In this document: piece by piece, positions 53,626 to 63,833 of the stretch | Position numbering within the stretch: position 1 is the stretch's first letter | Layout: each line of letters starts with the position of its first letter | Origin: Sorex araneus | Lineage: Eukaryota > Chordata > Mammalia > Eulipotyphla > Soricidae | Length of the DNA stretch: 64,000 nucleotides | NCBI RefSeq assembly: GCF_027595985.1 | Contig: NC_073302.1 | Span: forward strand, 12,135,811 to 12,199,810 | Reading direction: 5' to 3' | Translations under genes and position numbers: made by a program | Notes under the pieces: generated by a model | The model's database searches: none | What the model saw: only the letters and a program-made list of their open reading frames with translations | What the model was told of the DNA's origin: nothing

Positions 53626-54380
53626 TAAGGTCATTCTCACAGGAATGTTTGTATATAAACATAATGCTCATATACAAATATAATTTTTTCCATTTTGATT
53701 TGTCTTCCCTGCCTCTGCCAATACTAAGACGTCCCGGGTTCCAGAAAGCTGTTGTCCTGTCAGAGACTATCACGCAGCATTGTCCCTCTTGTGAAGAAAT
53801 TCACTTCACAGCACAGCAGTAATGAGCTAATGCCCACAGAAGTCCCCTGTTCTCTTGGTGGTCCCCACCAGGAGCCGTCCAGGAGCAGCTGGTGTTATTA
53901 AACGGTAGGTGGGCCTTGTAGAATCTTCATTAGTCCCCAAACAAACCTATTTTTCTCACATCAACTCTTTACTCTTGAATTTTGGCCTAATAAGTATCAG
54001 CCCTTGGATTCAGGAACACGGCAATGACATCAGGAGAATGTAGAAAAATGTTCTTGTACTTAAGATTCGGGCTAAAGATTTTAGAAGTGAGGTCCTGGAT
54101 CATGATTCAGTGGTAGAGCTCATGTCTTGCATTGTGAGAGGTCTTGGCCATGCCAAAATGAAATATTTCGGAGATCAAGAGTCATAAATGAGCAACTTTA
54201 AAATGATTCAGGGGAAAAAATTATGTGTGTCTACACGTGTATGTGAACTCAGTTAAAGCAATTGTCAAAGTTAGTAAATTTACCCAAAGGGTATCTGGTG
54301 TTTGTTATATTATTCCTTAAACTTTCCATTTATGTGAATTTCTTCCAATTAAAAAGTGGGGTATTTTAAAAAAAAGTAAT
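53626..54380. other. Unassigned sequence
   Basis: No gene is supported. A degraded SOR-like head may lie at 54090-54150 (GATTCAGTGGTAGAGCTCAT). Confidence 0.35.
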
Positions 54381-54393
54381 ATAGTGCCAATCA

Positions 54394-54635
54394 ACTGGCT
54401 GGAGCAATAGCACAGTGGGTAGGGTGTTTGCTGTGCATGTGGCTGACCCAGGTTCAATTCCTCCGTCCCTCTCGGAGAGCCCGGCAAGCTACTGAGAGTA
54501 TCCCGCCCACATGGCAGAGCCTGGCAAGCTACCTGTGGCATATTCAATATGCCAAAAACAGTAACAACAAGTCTCATAATGGAGACGTTACTGGTGCCCA
54601 CTCGAGCAAATCGATGAACAACGGGATGACAGTGC
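54394..54635 (+). mobile_element. Chimeric-tail SINE, complete, with target-site duplication
   Basis: The best forward example: SOR head to B box GGTTCAATTCCTC, then GTCCCTCTCGGAGAGCCC, GGCAAGCTACTGAGAGTATC, GGCAGAGCCTGGCAAGC, ATATGCCAAAAACAGTAACA, GGAGACGTTACTGGTGCCC, and an end at GATGACAGTGCT without poly(A). Flanks ATAGTGCCAATCA (54381-54393) and ATAGTGCAAATCA (54636-54648) show that the whole chimera moved as one unit. Confidence 0.96.
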
Positions 54636-54648
54636 TATAGTGCAAATC

Positions 54649-54856
54649 AGAGGCTAGAGAGATAGTACAGCAGGTAAGGTCTTGCATGTGGCTATATTGA
54701 CCGCAGACCTGATTGAAATCACTTGGTACCACATATGGTCTCTAAGCACTGCCAGGCAGTGCTCATGAGCACAAAGCCAGAAATAGACCCTGAGCTTTGC
54801 TGTGTGATTCAATCCTTCTCTCTAAATAATAAGTAAATAAATTAATTAATTAATTT
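54649..54856 (+). mobile_element. SOR-like SINE, older, with (AATA/AATT)n tail
   Basis: Head GAGGCTAGAGAGATAGTACA; a reduced B box; body with a small GCCAGGCAGTGCTC insertion; AT-rich tail from 54822. Confidence 0.8.
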
Positions 54857-55063
54857 AAACAATGCTGATCTCTAAGAAGTAATTTCACTAGATGACAATA
54901 GTAATGGACCTAGCACAGAGTTGATGCTCAGTAAAACATGCAGGGGGCTAGTGACTAAAGATCAGTGGAATAAATCTTTGCAAAGGATTATTTATTATTC
55001 TCTCAACAAAACCTCTTATGGGCAAGGTCTGTGCTAGGAGCTAGATCAAAGAAGGTGAAAAAC

Positions 55064-55246
55064 GGGGCTGGAGCGATAGCACAGCAGGGGTAGGGCGTTT
55101 GCCTTGCACGCGGCCGACCCGGGTTCGAATCCCAGCATCCCATATGGTCCCCTGAGCACCGCCAGGGGTGATTCCTGAGTGCAGAGCCAGGAGTAACCCC
55201 TGTGCATCGCCAGGTGTGACCCAAAAAGTAAAAAAAAAAAAAAAAA
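55064..55246 (+). mobile_element. SOR-type SINE, near consensus, with target-site duplication
   Basis: Perfect duplication AAAGAAGGTGAAAAAC at 55048-55063 and 55245-55260. Among the youngest copies here. Confidence 0.97.
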
Positions 55247-55260
55247 AGAAGGTGAAAAAC

Positions 55261-55872
55261 ATTCTCTTCTCATGAGAAGCTCATAGGACGGTAAAAGAAG
55301 ACATTTGTGAGCAAATGATTAAACATAGATAATGGCCAGAGAGGGGGAAATTGAGACTTGGCAAAGGAGAGTCACCACATCAGGCTGGGACCAAGAATTT
55401 GGAGACAGTGTTTACTTCCTGGTTGCTGTTATACAGTTGCACCTGAATTTCTGGGTGCACCAACGATTCAGGGGAATCAAGATGAACTAAATAAACACTT
55501 CCTAATAAGTGAATTCCTGGCCCTACCCTGAGTGAAGTTGGTGGGAGATGCAGGGAATCGGAAAGATAGTAATAGTGGGAGTATGGCTACTACCCTTTTC
55601 CTTGACCAACTTAGACTCCCGGAAAAGGTGCCTGGACAAGGGAGTGGGGGAGGGATGTTAGGCCAGGTCAGTCTGCCTCTAGGAAAGTCCTGTCAGCACC
55701 ATAAGGCACCTGAGATGCATTTGATCTGCTTGGCATGGGAAACGGTCCCTTCCTCCCAAGCTGTCAGGAAGCCATGGCCCCAGGCAGGAGCAAGGGCTTG
55801 TTCTTTGCCGGAAAAGGAAAGTCAGTTTGCACCTCCATTCTGGTTGCCCGTGTTTGTTGTGTACCCTCACCA
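55261..55872. other. Unassigned sequence
   Basis: No gene or repeat was recognised. The 178-codon frame starting at 55532 runs into the GA microsatellite and is not credible. Confidence 0.35.
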
Positions 55873-55875
55873 AAA

Positions 55876-56003
<128 letters not shown>

Positions 56004-56103
56004 GGAGGGAGGGAGGAGGGTGGGAATCCCATAAAGTGAAAGGGATCACACATCCCAAGTTGGAGTGAGGGCCATTCCAAAATGGAGCATGATGCATGCT
56101 GGG

Positions 56104-56270
56104 GGCTGGGGCAATAGCACAGTGGGGAGGGCGTTTGCCTTGCACGAGGCCGACCCGGGTTCGATTCCCAGCATCCCATATGGTTCCCTGAGCACTGCCA
56201 GGGGTAATTCCTGTGTCCAGAGCTAGGAGTAACCCCTGTGCATCGCTGGATGTGACCCCCAAAGAAAATC
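56104..56270 (+). mobile_element. SOR-type SINE, young
   Basis: Near-consensus forward copy. AAAATGGAGCATG occurs on both sides (56079 and 56271), the left copy about 12 bp before the head, suggesting a duplication with a short 5' extension. Confidence 0.93.
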
Positions 56271-56418
56271 AAAATGGAGCATGCTGATTGCAATGTGGGT
56301 TTTATCAGGCTTTCCCCAAACTTTTCTGCTTTGAAGACTTTCTCTGTAGATGAGAGTCTGTTGCTAGGGTATTGTCAGTAGGAAAAGACTAAAATTTTGG
56401 TGGTCTTTTAGGCTTTTT

Positions 56419-56590
56419 TTTTTTTTTGCTTTTTGGGTCACACCTGGTGATGCTCAGGGGTTACTCCTGACTCTGCACTCAGGAATTACTCCTGGAGGTC
56501 CTTGGGGAACCATATGGGATACTGGGGATTGAACCCAGGTCATCCACGTGCAAGGCAAACGCCCTACCTGCTGTGCTATCGCTCCAGCCC
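56419..56590 (-). mobile_element. SOR-type SINE
   Basis: Antisense near-consensus copy with a T-run tail at 56417-56430. Confidence 0.94.
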
Positions 56591-56834
56591 TCAGGTCCTT
56601 TTTCTGTTGGTTTTCTTTTCTTTTTTTTTTTTTAAGTTCTGGCTATTTCTTCTTTCCTGGTGTGTGTGGCGGGGTCTATCTTTCTCTGGGTTGGCATCAT
56701 TTAGAATCCTATCAAACCCCAGTTTTTGCATCTCCAAAGGGACTAAGCCTTCAGGTGTTTGGGCTACATTTTGGGCTGGTGATAGTCGCTTTTTTTTTAT
56801 TCGATTACATCTTGGTTTTAGTAGTTCTTCAAAT

Positions 56835-57003
56835 GCTGGACCAGAGAGATAGTACAAGGGGTGAGCTGACTATTTTGCACACACCTGACCTGTGCCGATG
56901 GTCCCCTGAGTATTCCCAGGAGTGATTCCTGAGCACAGAGCCAGAGTGCCCTGAGCACTGCCAGGTGTGGCCCCCAAACAAAAAGAAAAACACACAAACA
57001 AAA
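56835..57003 (+). mobile_element. SOR-like SINE, older
   Basis: Head GCTGGACCAGAGAGATAGTA; the B box is mostly deleted; body intact; tail (AAACA)n. Confidence 0.82.
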
Positions 57004-57057
57004 ATGCTCCAATCATAGCTCAATGCATAATAAATGTATTAATCAGTCAAAATCATG

Positions 57058-57239
57058 CACGAGAGCCCGGCAAGCTACCGAGAGTATCTCACCCGCACAG
57101 CAGAGCCTGGCAAGTTACCCGTGGCGTATTCGATATGCCAAAAACAGTAATAACAAGTCTCACTTGGAGACGTTACTGGTGCCCGCTCGAGCAAATCGAT
57201 GAGCAATGGGATGACAGTGATACAGTGATACAGTGATGC
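57058..57239 (+). mobile_element. Chimeric-tail SINE, head missing
   Basis: It begins GAGAGCCCGGCAAGCTACC and ends with three tandem GTGATACA units. 5' truncated. Confidence 0.92.
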
Positions 57240-57303
57240 CAAGAAGAAAAGTACATTTCTGATATTTTAACCCATCCTACTGTGCTGCTCTGGTGCCAAA
57301 GAA

Positions 57304-57319
57304 GGGCGCCCTCTGGAGG
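57304..57319 (-). promoter_or_regulatory. Candidate CTCF site
   Basis: GGGCGCCCTCTGGAGG is the reverse complement of a good CTCF-like core (CCAGAGGGCGCC). Confidence 0.4.
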
Positions 57320-57545
57320 TGAATCTCCAGGTGCTGTGGTAGTTACTAGCAATGGTCCAGGGGAGAATAGACCAGGTCTCAACTATGTGACAAGAATGCA
57401 TGTCTCCGTGTCTTGACACTGAATTGGTTAGGCTCTAACTTTTAAAGCCATGGGTCACGACCCTCTATGGGATTAGGAAACTGAATGTGGCCCTGTAAAA
57501 ATCTTAAAAATTTGCTTAAAAACAAATGTCTTTAAGATTTATTGT

Positions 57546-57704
57546 CGGGGCTGGAGTGATAGCACAATGGGTAGGGCATTTGCCTTGCACTCGGTCGACC
57601 TGGGTTCGATTCCCAGCATCCCATATGGTCCCCTGAGCACCGCCAGGAGTGATTCCTGAGTGCATGAGCCAGGAGTAACCCCTGTGCATCACCAGGTGTG
57701 TCCC

Positions 57705-57732
<28 letters not shown>
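57546..57732 (+). mobile_element. SOR-type SINE with target-site duplication
   Basis: Near-consensus copy. Flanks GATTTATTGTC and GACTTATTGTC (57535 and 57734) differ at one base. Confidence 0.95.
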
Positions 57733-57735
<3 letters not shown>

Positions 57736-57805
57736 CTTATTGTCACCAAACCTTATATTTGCATACATATTCTATATGTTTAGGTGTGCAAGGTCAGGTA
57801 AATTT

Positions 57806-57977
57806 TTTTGTTTTTGCTTTTTGGGTCACACCCGGTGATGCACAGGGGTTACTCCTGTCTTCGCACTCAGGAATTAACTCCTGGCAGTGCTCAGGGGACC
57901 ATATGGGAAGCTGGGAACCGAACCCAGGTCGGCCACGTTCGCAAATGCCCTACCTGCTGTGCTATCGCTCCAGCCCC
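57806..57977 (-). mobile_element. SOR-type SINE
   Basis: Antisense near-consensus copy; CAGGTAAA on both sides (57795 and 57976) suggests a short target-site duplication. Confidence 0.93.
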
Positions 57978-58189
57978 AGGTAAAAATTTCTTAGGTGAAA
58001 AGGGATCACGAACGGGAAAAGTTTAATAATATTTTAAGTTAAAATTTATTAAAGGTTTAATAAACCCTGGGACAAGATTCTTTGGGAATGGGAAACATGG
58101 AAAAACTAAGAAAAACTGTCTTTAAAGCACTGATCATATATTGGTTCTTTTTTTTCCTTTTATTTTTTTTCTTCCATTTTCTTCTTAAG

Positions 58190-58324
58190 AACCCAGTGAT
58201 GTTTGGAGGCTACTCCTGGCTCTCTGATTCAGAGAGACACCTGGCAGTGCTCACAGATAGCCCAGGGTTGGCCACGTGCAAAGGCAAACCATCTTTCCAA
58301 CTCCTGTACCATCTCTCCGACTCC
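58190..58324 (-). mobile_element. SOR-like SINE, older
   Basis: Antisense: ACCCAGTGATGTTTGGAGG through CATCTCTCCGACTCC, with a central deletion. Confidence 0.78.
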
Positions 58325-58344
58325 ATCACCCAGTGTCTCTTTTT

Positions 58345-58524
58345 TTGTTTTGTTTTTGTTTTTCTTTTTGGGTCACACCTGGCGATGCACAGGGGTTACT
58401 CCTGGCTCTGCACTCAGGAATTACTCCTGGCGGTGCTTAGGGGACCATCTGGGATACTGGGAATCGAACCTGGGTTGGCCGAGTGCAAGGCAAACGCCCT
58501 ACCTGCTGTGCTATCACTCCAGCT
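58345..58524 (-). mobile_element. SOR-type SINE with target-site duplication
   Basis: Antisense young copy between CCCAGTGTCTCTTT (58330) and CCCAGTATCTCTTT (58526). Confidence 0.95.
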
Positions 58525-58590
58525 CCCCAGTATCTCTTTAGAATGGGTAGGAATGCAAGTGTATTCCTCTTTGTTCTTAGACAGGTGTTT

Positions 58591-58740
58591 GGGGGCCAGA
58601 GAGATAGTACAGCAGGTAAGATACTTGTCATGCATGCAGCCAACCCCAGTTTGATCCCTAGCATCACATATGATCCCTGAGTCCTATAAAGAGAGATCCC
58701 AAGTCACAGAGCCAGGAGCAAGCCCTGAGCCACAGCTATC
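58591..58740 (+). mobile_element. SOR-like SINE, older
   Basis: Head GGGGCCAGAGAGATAGTACA, B-box-like AGTTTGATCCCTAG, diverged body. Confidence 0.83.
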
Positions 58741-58894
58741 GTCAAATATGCTTATAAATGGACCTGGGTAGTTCAAATTCGTGTTTTTCAAACTTGCCAG
58801 TGCTTCTGAGCCAGGATTTTAATGCAAATCTACTGATCCCAAAGCTTCTCCTTTTACTCCAAAGTTGGGAAAAGAGGGGAACTGAAAGACGAAG

Positions 58895-59035
58895 GCGAGG
58901 CTGGAACCCATGCTTTCATGGGTTTGATCTCTGGCACATTGTGGTCCCCCAACCACTACCTGGCGTGACTTTGGAGCACTCAGCTGGGAGTTGCCTCCCC
59001 CCCCCCCCCCCATCCCATCATTGCCTGGTGTGGAG
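58895..59035 (+). mobile_element. Old SOR-like SINE
   Basis: GGGTTTGATCTCTGGCAC then CCACTACCTGGCGTGACTTT and a C-run at 58999-59011; head eroded. Confidence 0.55.
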
Positions 59036-59154
59036 CCCGTTCTCCCTCAAAGAAAGCGAAATTGAAACAGCGACAGAAGCAATCTTGGGGCCCACCATAT
59101 CTGCAGGGTCATACAAAGGAAGTCGAGGACCAAAACTGGCTTCACAAGGGCCTG

Positions 59155-59170
59155 CGACGCCCCCTTGTGG
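59155..59170 (-). promoter_or_regulatory. Candidate CTCF site
   Basis: CGACGCCCCCTTGTGG, reverse complement CCACAAGGGGGCGTCG, matches the CTCF core well. Confidence 0.4.
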
Positions 59171-59660
59171 AGTACATAAGAGATGCTCACCCCCGTTCAG
59201 GGCTGCTGTTTGAAATCAGAATAGATTAAGGGACAGGGAAGCAGCTAAAGGTTTTCCCAATCATTCTTGAAAACTAATGACCTTAGCAACTGTTTGAGAG
59301 TTTTGGGTTTTTTAAAGTTAATCTCAGCGGGCCTGTGTTCATTGGTCGATGAAACAAATTCTTTGGGGTGGGGGTGTGTGTGGGGGACTCTGCTTTTACA
59401 CCTCTTATCTCATTAGACCAGGTATGAAGCAGGGACCCCGACCCAAATGACACCTTTCCTCCTTAGCTGGGCTGGGGGAAAGTCAGACATCAAACTTGTA
59501 AATCCAAAGTAAATATGGATGGAGGAAAGACTTCTTCTTCCACACACCCCTTTTCTTCTCGAATTTCTCCTCAACGGGGAAGAGACAGGATCTTGGGCAA
59601 GACCAAGCTGTGAGGGGCATCAAAATATTTAAATCTAAAAATACCTTAAGATTATGTTCT
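59171..59660. other. Unassigned sequence
   Basis: No gene or repeat was recognised. Confidence 0.35.
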
Positions 59661-59664
59661 CAGA

Positions 59665-59920
59665 GGGCTGGAGCGATAGCACAGTGGATAGGGCGTTTTG
59701 CTTTGCATGTGGCCAACCCGGGTTCGATTCCTCAGTCCCTCTCGGACAGCCCGGCAAGCTACCGAGAGTATCTTGCCCATACGGTAGAGCCTGGAAAGCT
59801 CCCTTTGGCATATTTGATATGCCAGAAACAGTAACAACAAATCTCACAATGGAGACGTTACTGGTGCCTGCTCGAGCAAATCGATGAGCAACGGGATGAT
59901 AGTGATACAGTGATACAGTG
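59665..59920 (+). mobile_element. Chimeric-tail SINE with target-site duplication
   Basis: Complete forward copy ending in tandem GTGATACA units. Perfect 11-bp duplication ATGTTCTCAGA at 59654-59664 and 59921-59931. Confidence 0.96.
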
Positions 59921-60225
59921 ATGTTCTCAGAAGTTTGGGGATTCTAGAATAACTCAGATCTTTTTGTACTGAGGCAGTATGAGGGAGGGGATTGATAGGC
60001 CCCTTGTCTTTCCTGCTTCCCCCCCCCCGAGAGCCTTCCAGAACAGAAACCATGCCCAGGATCAGCCTTGAAAGTTGTCCGAAATTGCTGACGTCTGGTG
60101 GGAAATCAGAGTGGAAATGAGGGTCAAGGACTATGGTACGGAGTATTTGACATCAATGTCCAGTCTTCACAACAATGTAAAAAGCTAGGGACCACGACAC
60201 TTAACGTAAAACAATTCTAGAATTT

Positions 60226-60402
60226 TTTTTTTTTTTGCTTTTTTTGGGTCACACTCGGCGATGCTCGGGGGTTACTCCTGGCTTTGCACTCAGGAATCAC
60301 TCCTGGCCATGCTCAGGGGATCATATGGGATGCTGGGAATCGAACTCAGGTCGGCTGCGTGTGAGGCAAATACCCTACCTGCTGTGCTATCACTCCAGCT
60401 CC
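60226..60402 (-). mobile_element. SOR-type SINE with target-site duplication
   Basis: Antisense copy between ACAATTCTAGAA (60211) and ACAATTCTAGAA (60404). Confidence 0.95.
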
Positions 60403-60442
60403 AACAATTCTAGAAAATTTAAAAAAGTTTCTGTTTATTTGT

Positions 60443-60514
60443 TAGGGCTAGGGCATGAGCCAGGGCCTGCCACATGCAAGGCAAGAGATTTATCTTTTGT
60501 GCTATCTCTTCAGC
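60443..60514 (-). mobile_element. SOR-like SINE head fragment
   Basis: GCCACATGCAAGGCAAGAG and TGTGCTATCTCTTCAGCCC; body missing. Confidence 0.75.
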
Positions 60515-60518
60515 CCAT

Positions 60519-60698
60519 CTTTTTTTTTTTTTTTTGCTTTTTGGGTCACACCCGGCAATACACAGGGGTCACTCCTGGCTCTGCACTCAGGAATTACCCC
60601 TGGTGGTGCTCAGGGACCATATGGGATGCTGGGAATCGAACCCGGGTCGGCCGCGTGCAAGGCAAATGCCCTACCCGCTGTGCTATCACTCCAGCCCC
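60519..60698 (-). mobile_element. SOR-type SINE with target-site duplication
   Basis: Near-consensus antisense copy with T-run; AGCCCATC flanks at 60511 and 60699. It was inserted at the head of the older fragment. Confidence 0.94.
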
Positions 60699-60719
60699 AG
60701 CCCATCATATTTTTTATAG

Positions 60720-61638
60720 TTAAAGGGAACAAGAGACGTCAGTCTCTTGTTTGGCCACTGTTTTCTCATCTACACAACGACAGCTTAGTTCCAAAGGTCC
60801 CATAGACCTTTTAGTGGGGTGTAGAGATGCATTAAGGGGGCACTGAGGGGTTATGCTGGACAGGAGAGGGGAGTCCGAATCCAAGAGCATCCATTAGCCA
60901 GTGATGAGTGACTTTGCAGGAGGACCAAGCATTGAATGTGGCCCTGGGCTGTGTGCAGAAAAGTTTAACTACTGAGGGCTGGGTAGGGATTCCCTGCACA
61001 GCTTGATCCGTCTCTCCCAAGGGCCCCCTCCTGGGACTGTTACCTGACAATTCACATCCCATGTTCAAGTCTCCACTTTCTTGGCGCCTCACCAAACAAA
61101 TATGGCCATCCATTTCACAGAGCAGAGAATGCTTAGGGCAGTCAGCCCTGGCGCTCAATGGCTCTCTCCCCTCTTTGACATGTGGCTTTTTGGATGGGGA
61201 GGGTGGCCTGGTGGTGGGTTGGATTATCGTGCTCCTCCACCATGGGAAATGTCGTGCCCCGCTCCGACCACCGGAGTTCATGAGACTGGTGTTGGCTCTT
61301 GCAGCGTGAGGGGCAGTGATGTTCCTTTGGAAGATAAACTTGAGAACCCAGCAGCCTGCTCTTCCCTGTATCACTTTTTCCTTCTGCTCTAAAATCTGAA
61401 AAGTAGACAACTGACATGCAGAGAGGTATGGGAAGGGAAGAGGAGGGGGAGGGAGAGATGGAGAGAGAAGACATCAGTCTGATCAATCCGGTCTGATCCT
61501 GGAGTAAGCCAGTAAGCTTTCGAGCTCATTTGTCTCATTGCAAAATATAGCTTCTGTAGCTAATATAGATACATGAAAGTAATATCTTCTCTTGGGGACA
61601 GGGAGTACCGATGTCTGATTTCAGACTCTTGGTTTGTA
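60720..61638. other. Unassigned sequence
   Basis: No gene is supported. A 192-codon minus-strand frame (60832-61410) is the longest open frame outside repeats, but it is crossed by plus-strand frames of similar quality and resembles no family I know. Confidence 0.35.
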
Positions 61639-61639
61639 C

Positions 61640-61640
61640 C

Positions 61641-61689
<49 letters not shown>
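61640..61689. repeat. (GT)n microsatellite
   Basis: About 25 uninterrupted GT units. Confidence 0.97.
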
Positions 61690-61692
<3 letters not shown>

Positions 61693-61974
61693 CACAGAAA
61701 ACATCTGGACCATTATTTTGCCAGGGAACCTTCTTCCAGTTTCTCTTTCAAACCTTCCAAGCCTGCAGACACCTGTTCCCCATTCCTTGCCTCTACCTCT
61801 CCCCCTCCACCTTTTCTCCAATTAGTTTTATTACCCTACAGAAATCCTTCGAATCTCTCTTGCATTCCGTGATTACAGATAAAGCTGTTCTGCTTTTCCA
61901 GTTTTATATGGAGAAAGTGCTTCTGGAGCTGTTGATTGGAGCGCCTGTTTCCAGCGGGCTGACTTACCACCAGG

Positions 61975-62135
61975 CACACTGCTAACTGCATTTCTGAGCT
62001 CTACCTCATTTTCTCTCCACAATTACCATAGGAATTAGCTACTACTCTCTCCTGGTTTTAGAGGCAATGAAGAATTAGAGGCCTCAAAAACTTAATCTAA
62101 AGCCACAGAGCTACTAAGAGGCAAGATTGGGCCCA
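61975..62135 (+). mobile_element. MIR SINE remnant
   Basis: CCAGGCACACTGCTAACTGC, AATGAAGAATTAGAGGCCTC and AAAGCCACAGAGCTACTAAG follow the MIR order over about 160 bp. Confidence 0.58.
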
Positions 62136-62230
62136 AAATTCATTTAATGCGTGGGATAATTCCTAAATTGTCAATTCAGGTCCTTCTTGTGAATGCAGGC
62201 TTTATTCTGGTTACTTCCTCTGCTATTTCT

Positions 62231-62414
62231 TTCTCTCTTTTCTTTTTTTTTTCTTTTGGGTCACACCGGCAATGCACAGGGGTTACTCCTGGCTCTGCAC
62301 TCAGGAATTACTCCTGGCTGTGCTCAGGGGACCATATGGGATACTGGGAATCGAACCCGGGCCAGCCGCGTGCAAGGGAAACGCCCTACCCGCTGTGCTA
62401 TCACTCCAGCCCCT
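62231..62414 (-). mobile_element. SOR-type SINE, first of two at one target site
   Basis: Near-consensus antisense copy. Target copies CCTCTGCTATTTCT (62217-62230) and CCTCTGCTATTTT (62415-62427) flank it. Confidence 0.96.
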
Positions 62415-62427
62415 CCTCTGCTATTTT

Positions 62428-62604
62428 TTTCTTTTTTTTGGGGGGGAGGGTCATACCTGGCAATGCACAGGGGTTACTTCTGGCTCTGCACTCAGGAATT
62501 ACTCCTGGCGGTACTCAGGGAACCATATGGGATACTGGGAATCGAACCCGGGTTGGCCTCGTGCAAGGCAAACACCCTCCCTGCTGGGCTATCGCTCCTA
62601 CCCT
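62428..62604 (-). mobile_element. SOR-type SINE, second of two at one target site
   Basis: Antisense copy flanked by CCTCTGCTATTTT (62415) and CCTCTGCTATTTCT (62605-62618). It differs from its neighbour at many positions, so it is not a tandem copy of it. Confidence 0.96.
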
Positions 62605-62619
62605 CCTCTGCTATTTCTC

Positions 62620-63115
62620 AGCCTGACACTTCACTTGCCATGGGTGCAAGAGGGGAGTCCTTTTGCCCTAGCCCTGGTTTCAACTGGCAGGTGTCAGGTG
62701 TTTGATTTTTTTTCTGTTCTGAGCATATTCCTGGTATCTGGCTCAATTCATATATTTCTGGGCAGGTTAGGAATAGGTTCATTTGGTATATTGTAGAATA
62801 CCTGGCCATGCTCAACGTGGCAATATCCAAGAAGGGAGCATCCCTGGAGCTCCAGTTCCCTTCAGCAAAGGGCCAGTCCTGGTCTGGGATTCATTATCAG
62901 CTATTTGTCTAAGAGCTTCTTCTCCGACCTGGCTTCTGCCAATAATAAGATTGATCATGGAACCTGTCTCTGATTCCTTTTGATTTATTACTCAGCTTGT
63001 TCAGAACCCAAAAAAGGAGGCTATTTATTCACCCTCTGGGAAGAGGGTCCAAAATGGGACCCTTTTCCCCCTTTTTATATAAGGAAATTTTTTTTCCTCT
63101 TAAAATATTAACTAA
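62620..63115. other. Unassigned sequence
   Basis: No gene or repeat was recognised. Confidence 0.35.
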
Positions 63116-63117
63116 CT

Positions 63118-63285
63118 GGGCCAGAGAAACAGGTCAGGTGCTTGCCTCGCATGAAGCCAACTTGGATTTGATCTCCTGGCATCACATATAGTCCCTGAGC
63201 ATCAGGAATGATCTCTAAACATGAAGTTAGCCCTGAGCACTGCCAGGTGTAGCCTGAAGAAAAAAAAAAAGAAAGAAAAAAGAAA
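63118..63285 (+). mobile_element. SOR-like SINE, older
   Basis: Head GGGCCAGAGAAACAGGTCAG, B-box-like GGATTTGATCTCC, shortened body, A/GAAA tail. Confidence 0.84.
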
Positions 63286-63417
63286 GTTAAATCCTTACAG
63301 GTGTTTGACATCCATAGAACAGTTATTAGTTACATTTCCCTTAGTTACATTACACTGATCTTTGAGAAACTAACTTGTTATAAGAACTGCCTTTTCCTTT
63401 TAACTTCATTTTATTTA

Positions 63418-63577
63418 CTTTTTATTTTTATGGTTACACCTGGCAGTGCTCAGGGATTACTCCTGGCTCTGTTCTTAGGAATTACTCCTGGCGGTGCTCG
63501 GGAGATCTTATGAGATGCCAGGGATTGAACACCGCGTGCAAGGCAAGCGCCCTGCCCATGTGCTATCGATAAAGCCC
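63418..63577 (-). mobile_element. SOR-type SINE, older
   Basis: Antisense: GGTTACACCTGGCAGTGCTC through TGTGCTATCGATAAAGCCCC, with a short deletion at the B box. Confidence 0.88.
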
Positions 63578-63833
63578 CAGAGAACTGACTTCTCTTCTGT
63601 CTACATTTTGCACTGCTCAGCAGACAGGCTCTCTGTATTCACAGAAATGTCTTTTCCATGTCGCATCAAAGCGTAATGACTTTGGCACAGACTTAAGCAA
63701 CAACTAGGACTCGACATTTTAGCTGCTTCAAGTGCAAATAAGAGAAGTTGAAAGTGCAGAATACTGTGTCAAGAATAGGAAGTTATGTGGGTTTGCCTTG
63801 GACTCCAAGCACAGCTAATTTTCATCTATATAA

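Larger units (their letters stand above)
57425..58050. mobile_element. hAT-like ancient repeat, split by two SINEs
   Basis: AAAGCCATGGGTCACGACCC and, after the SINEs, GGGATCACGAACGGGAAAAG are the two parts of a 'ghost' repeat resembling Charlie-type hAT elements. The SINEs occupy 57546-57732 and 57806-57977. Family from memory, not searched. Confidence 0.5.

Noticed and set aside
60832..61410. 192-codon minus-strand frame
   Set aside because: It has no homology I recognise, is overlapped by plus-strand frames, and its length is possible by chance in 64 kb.
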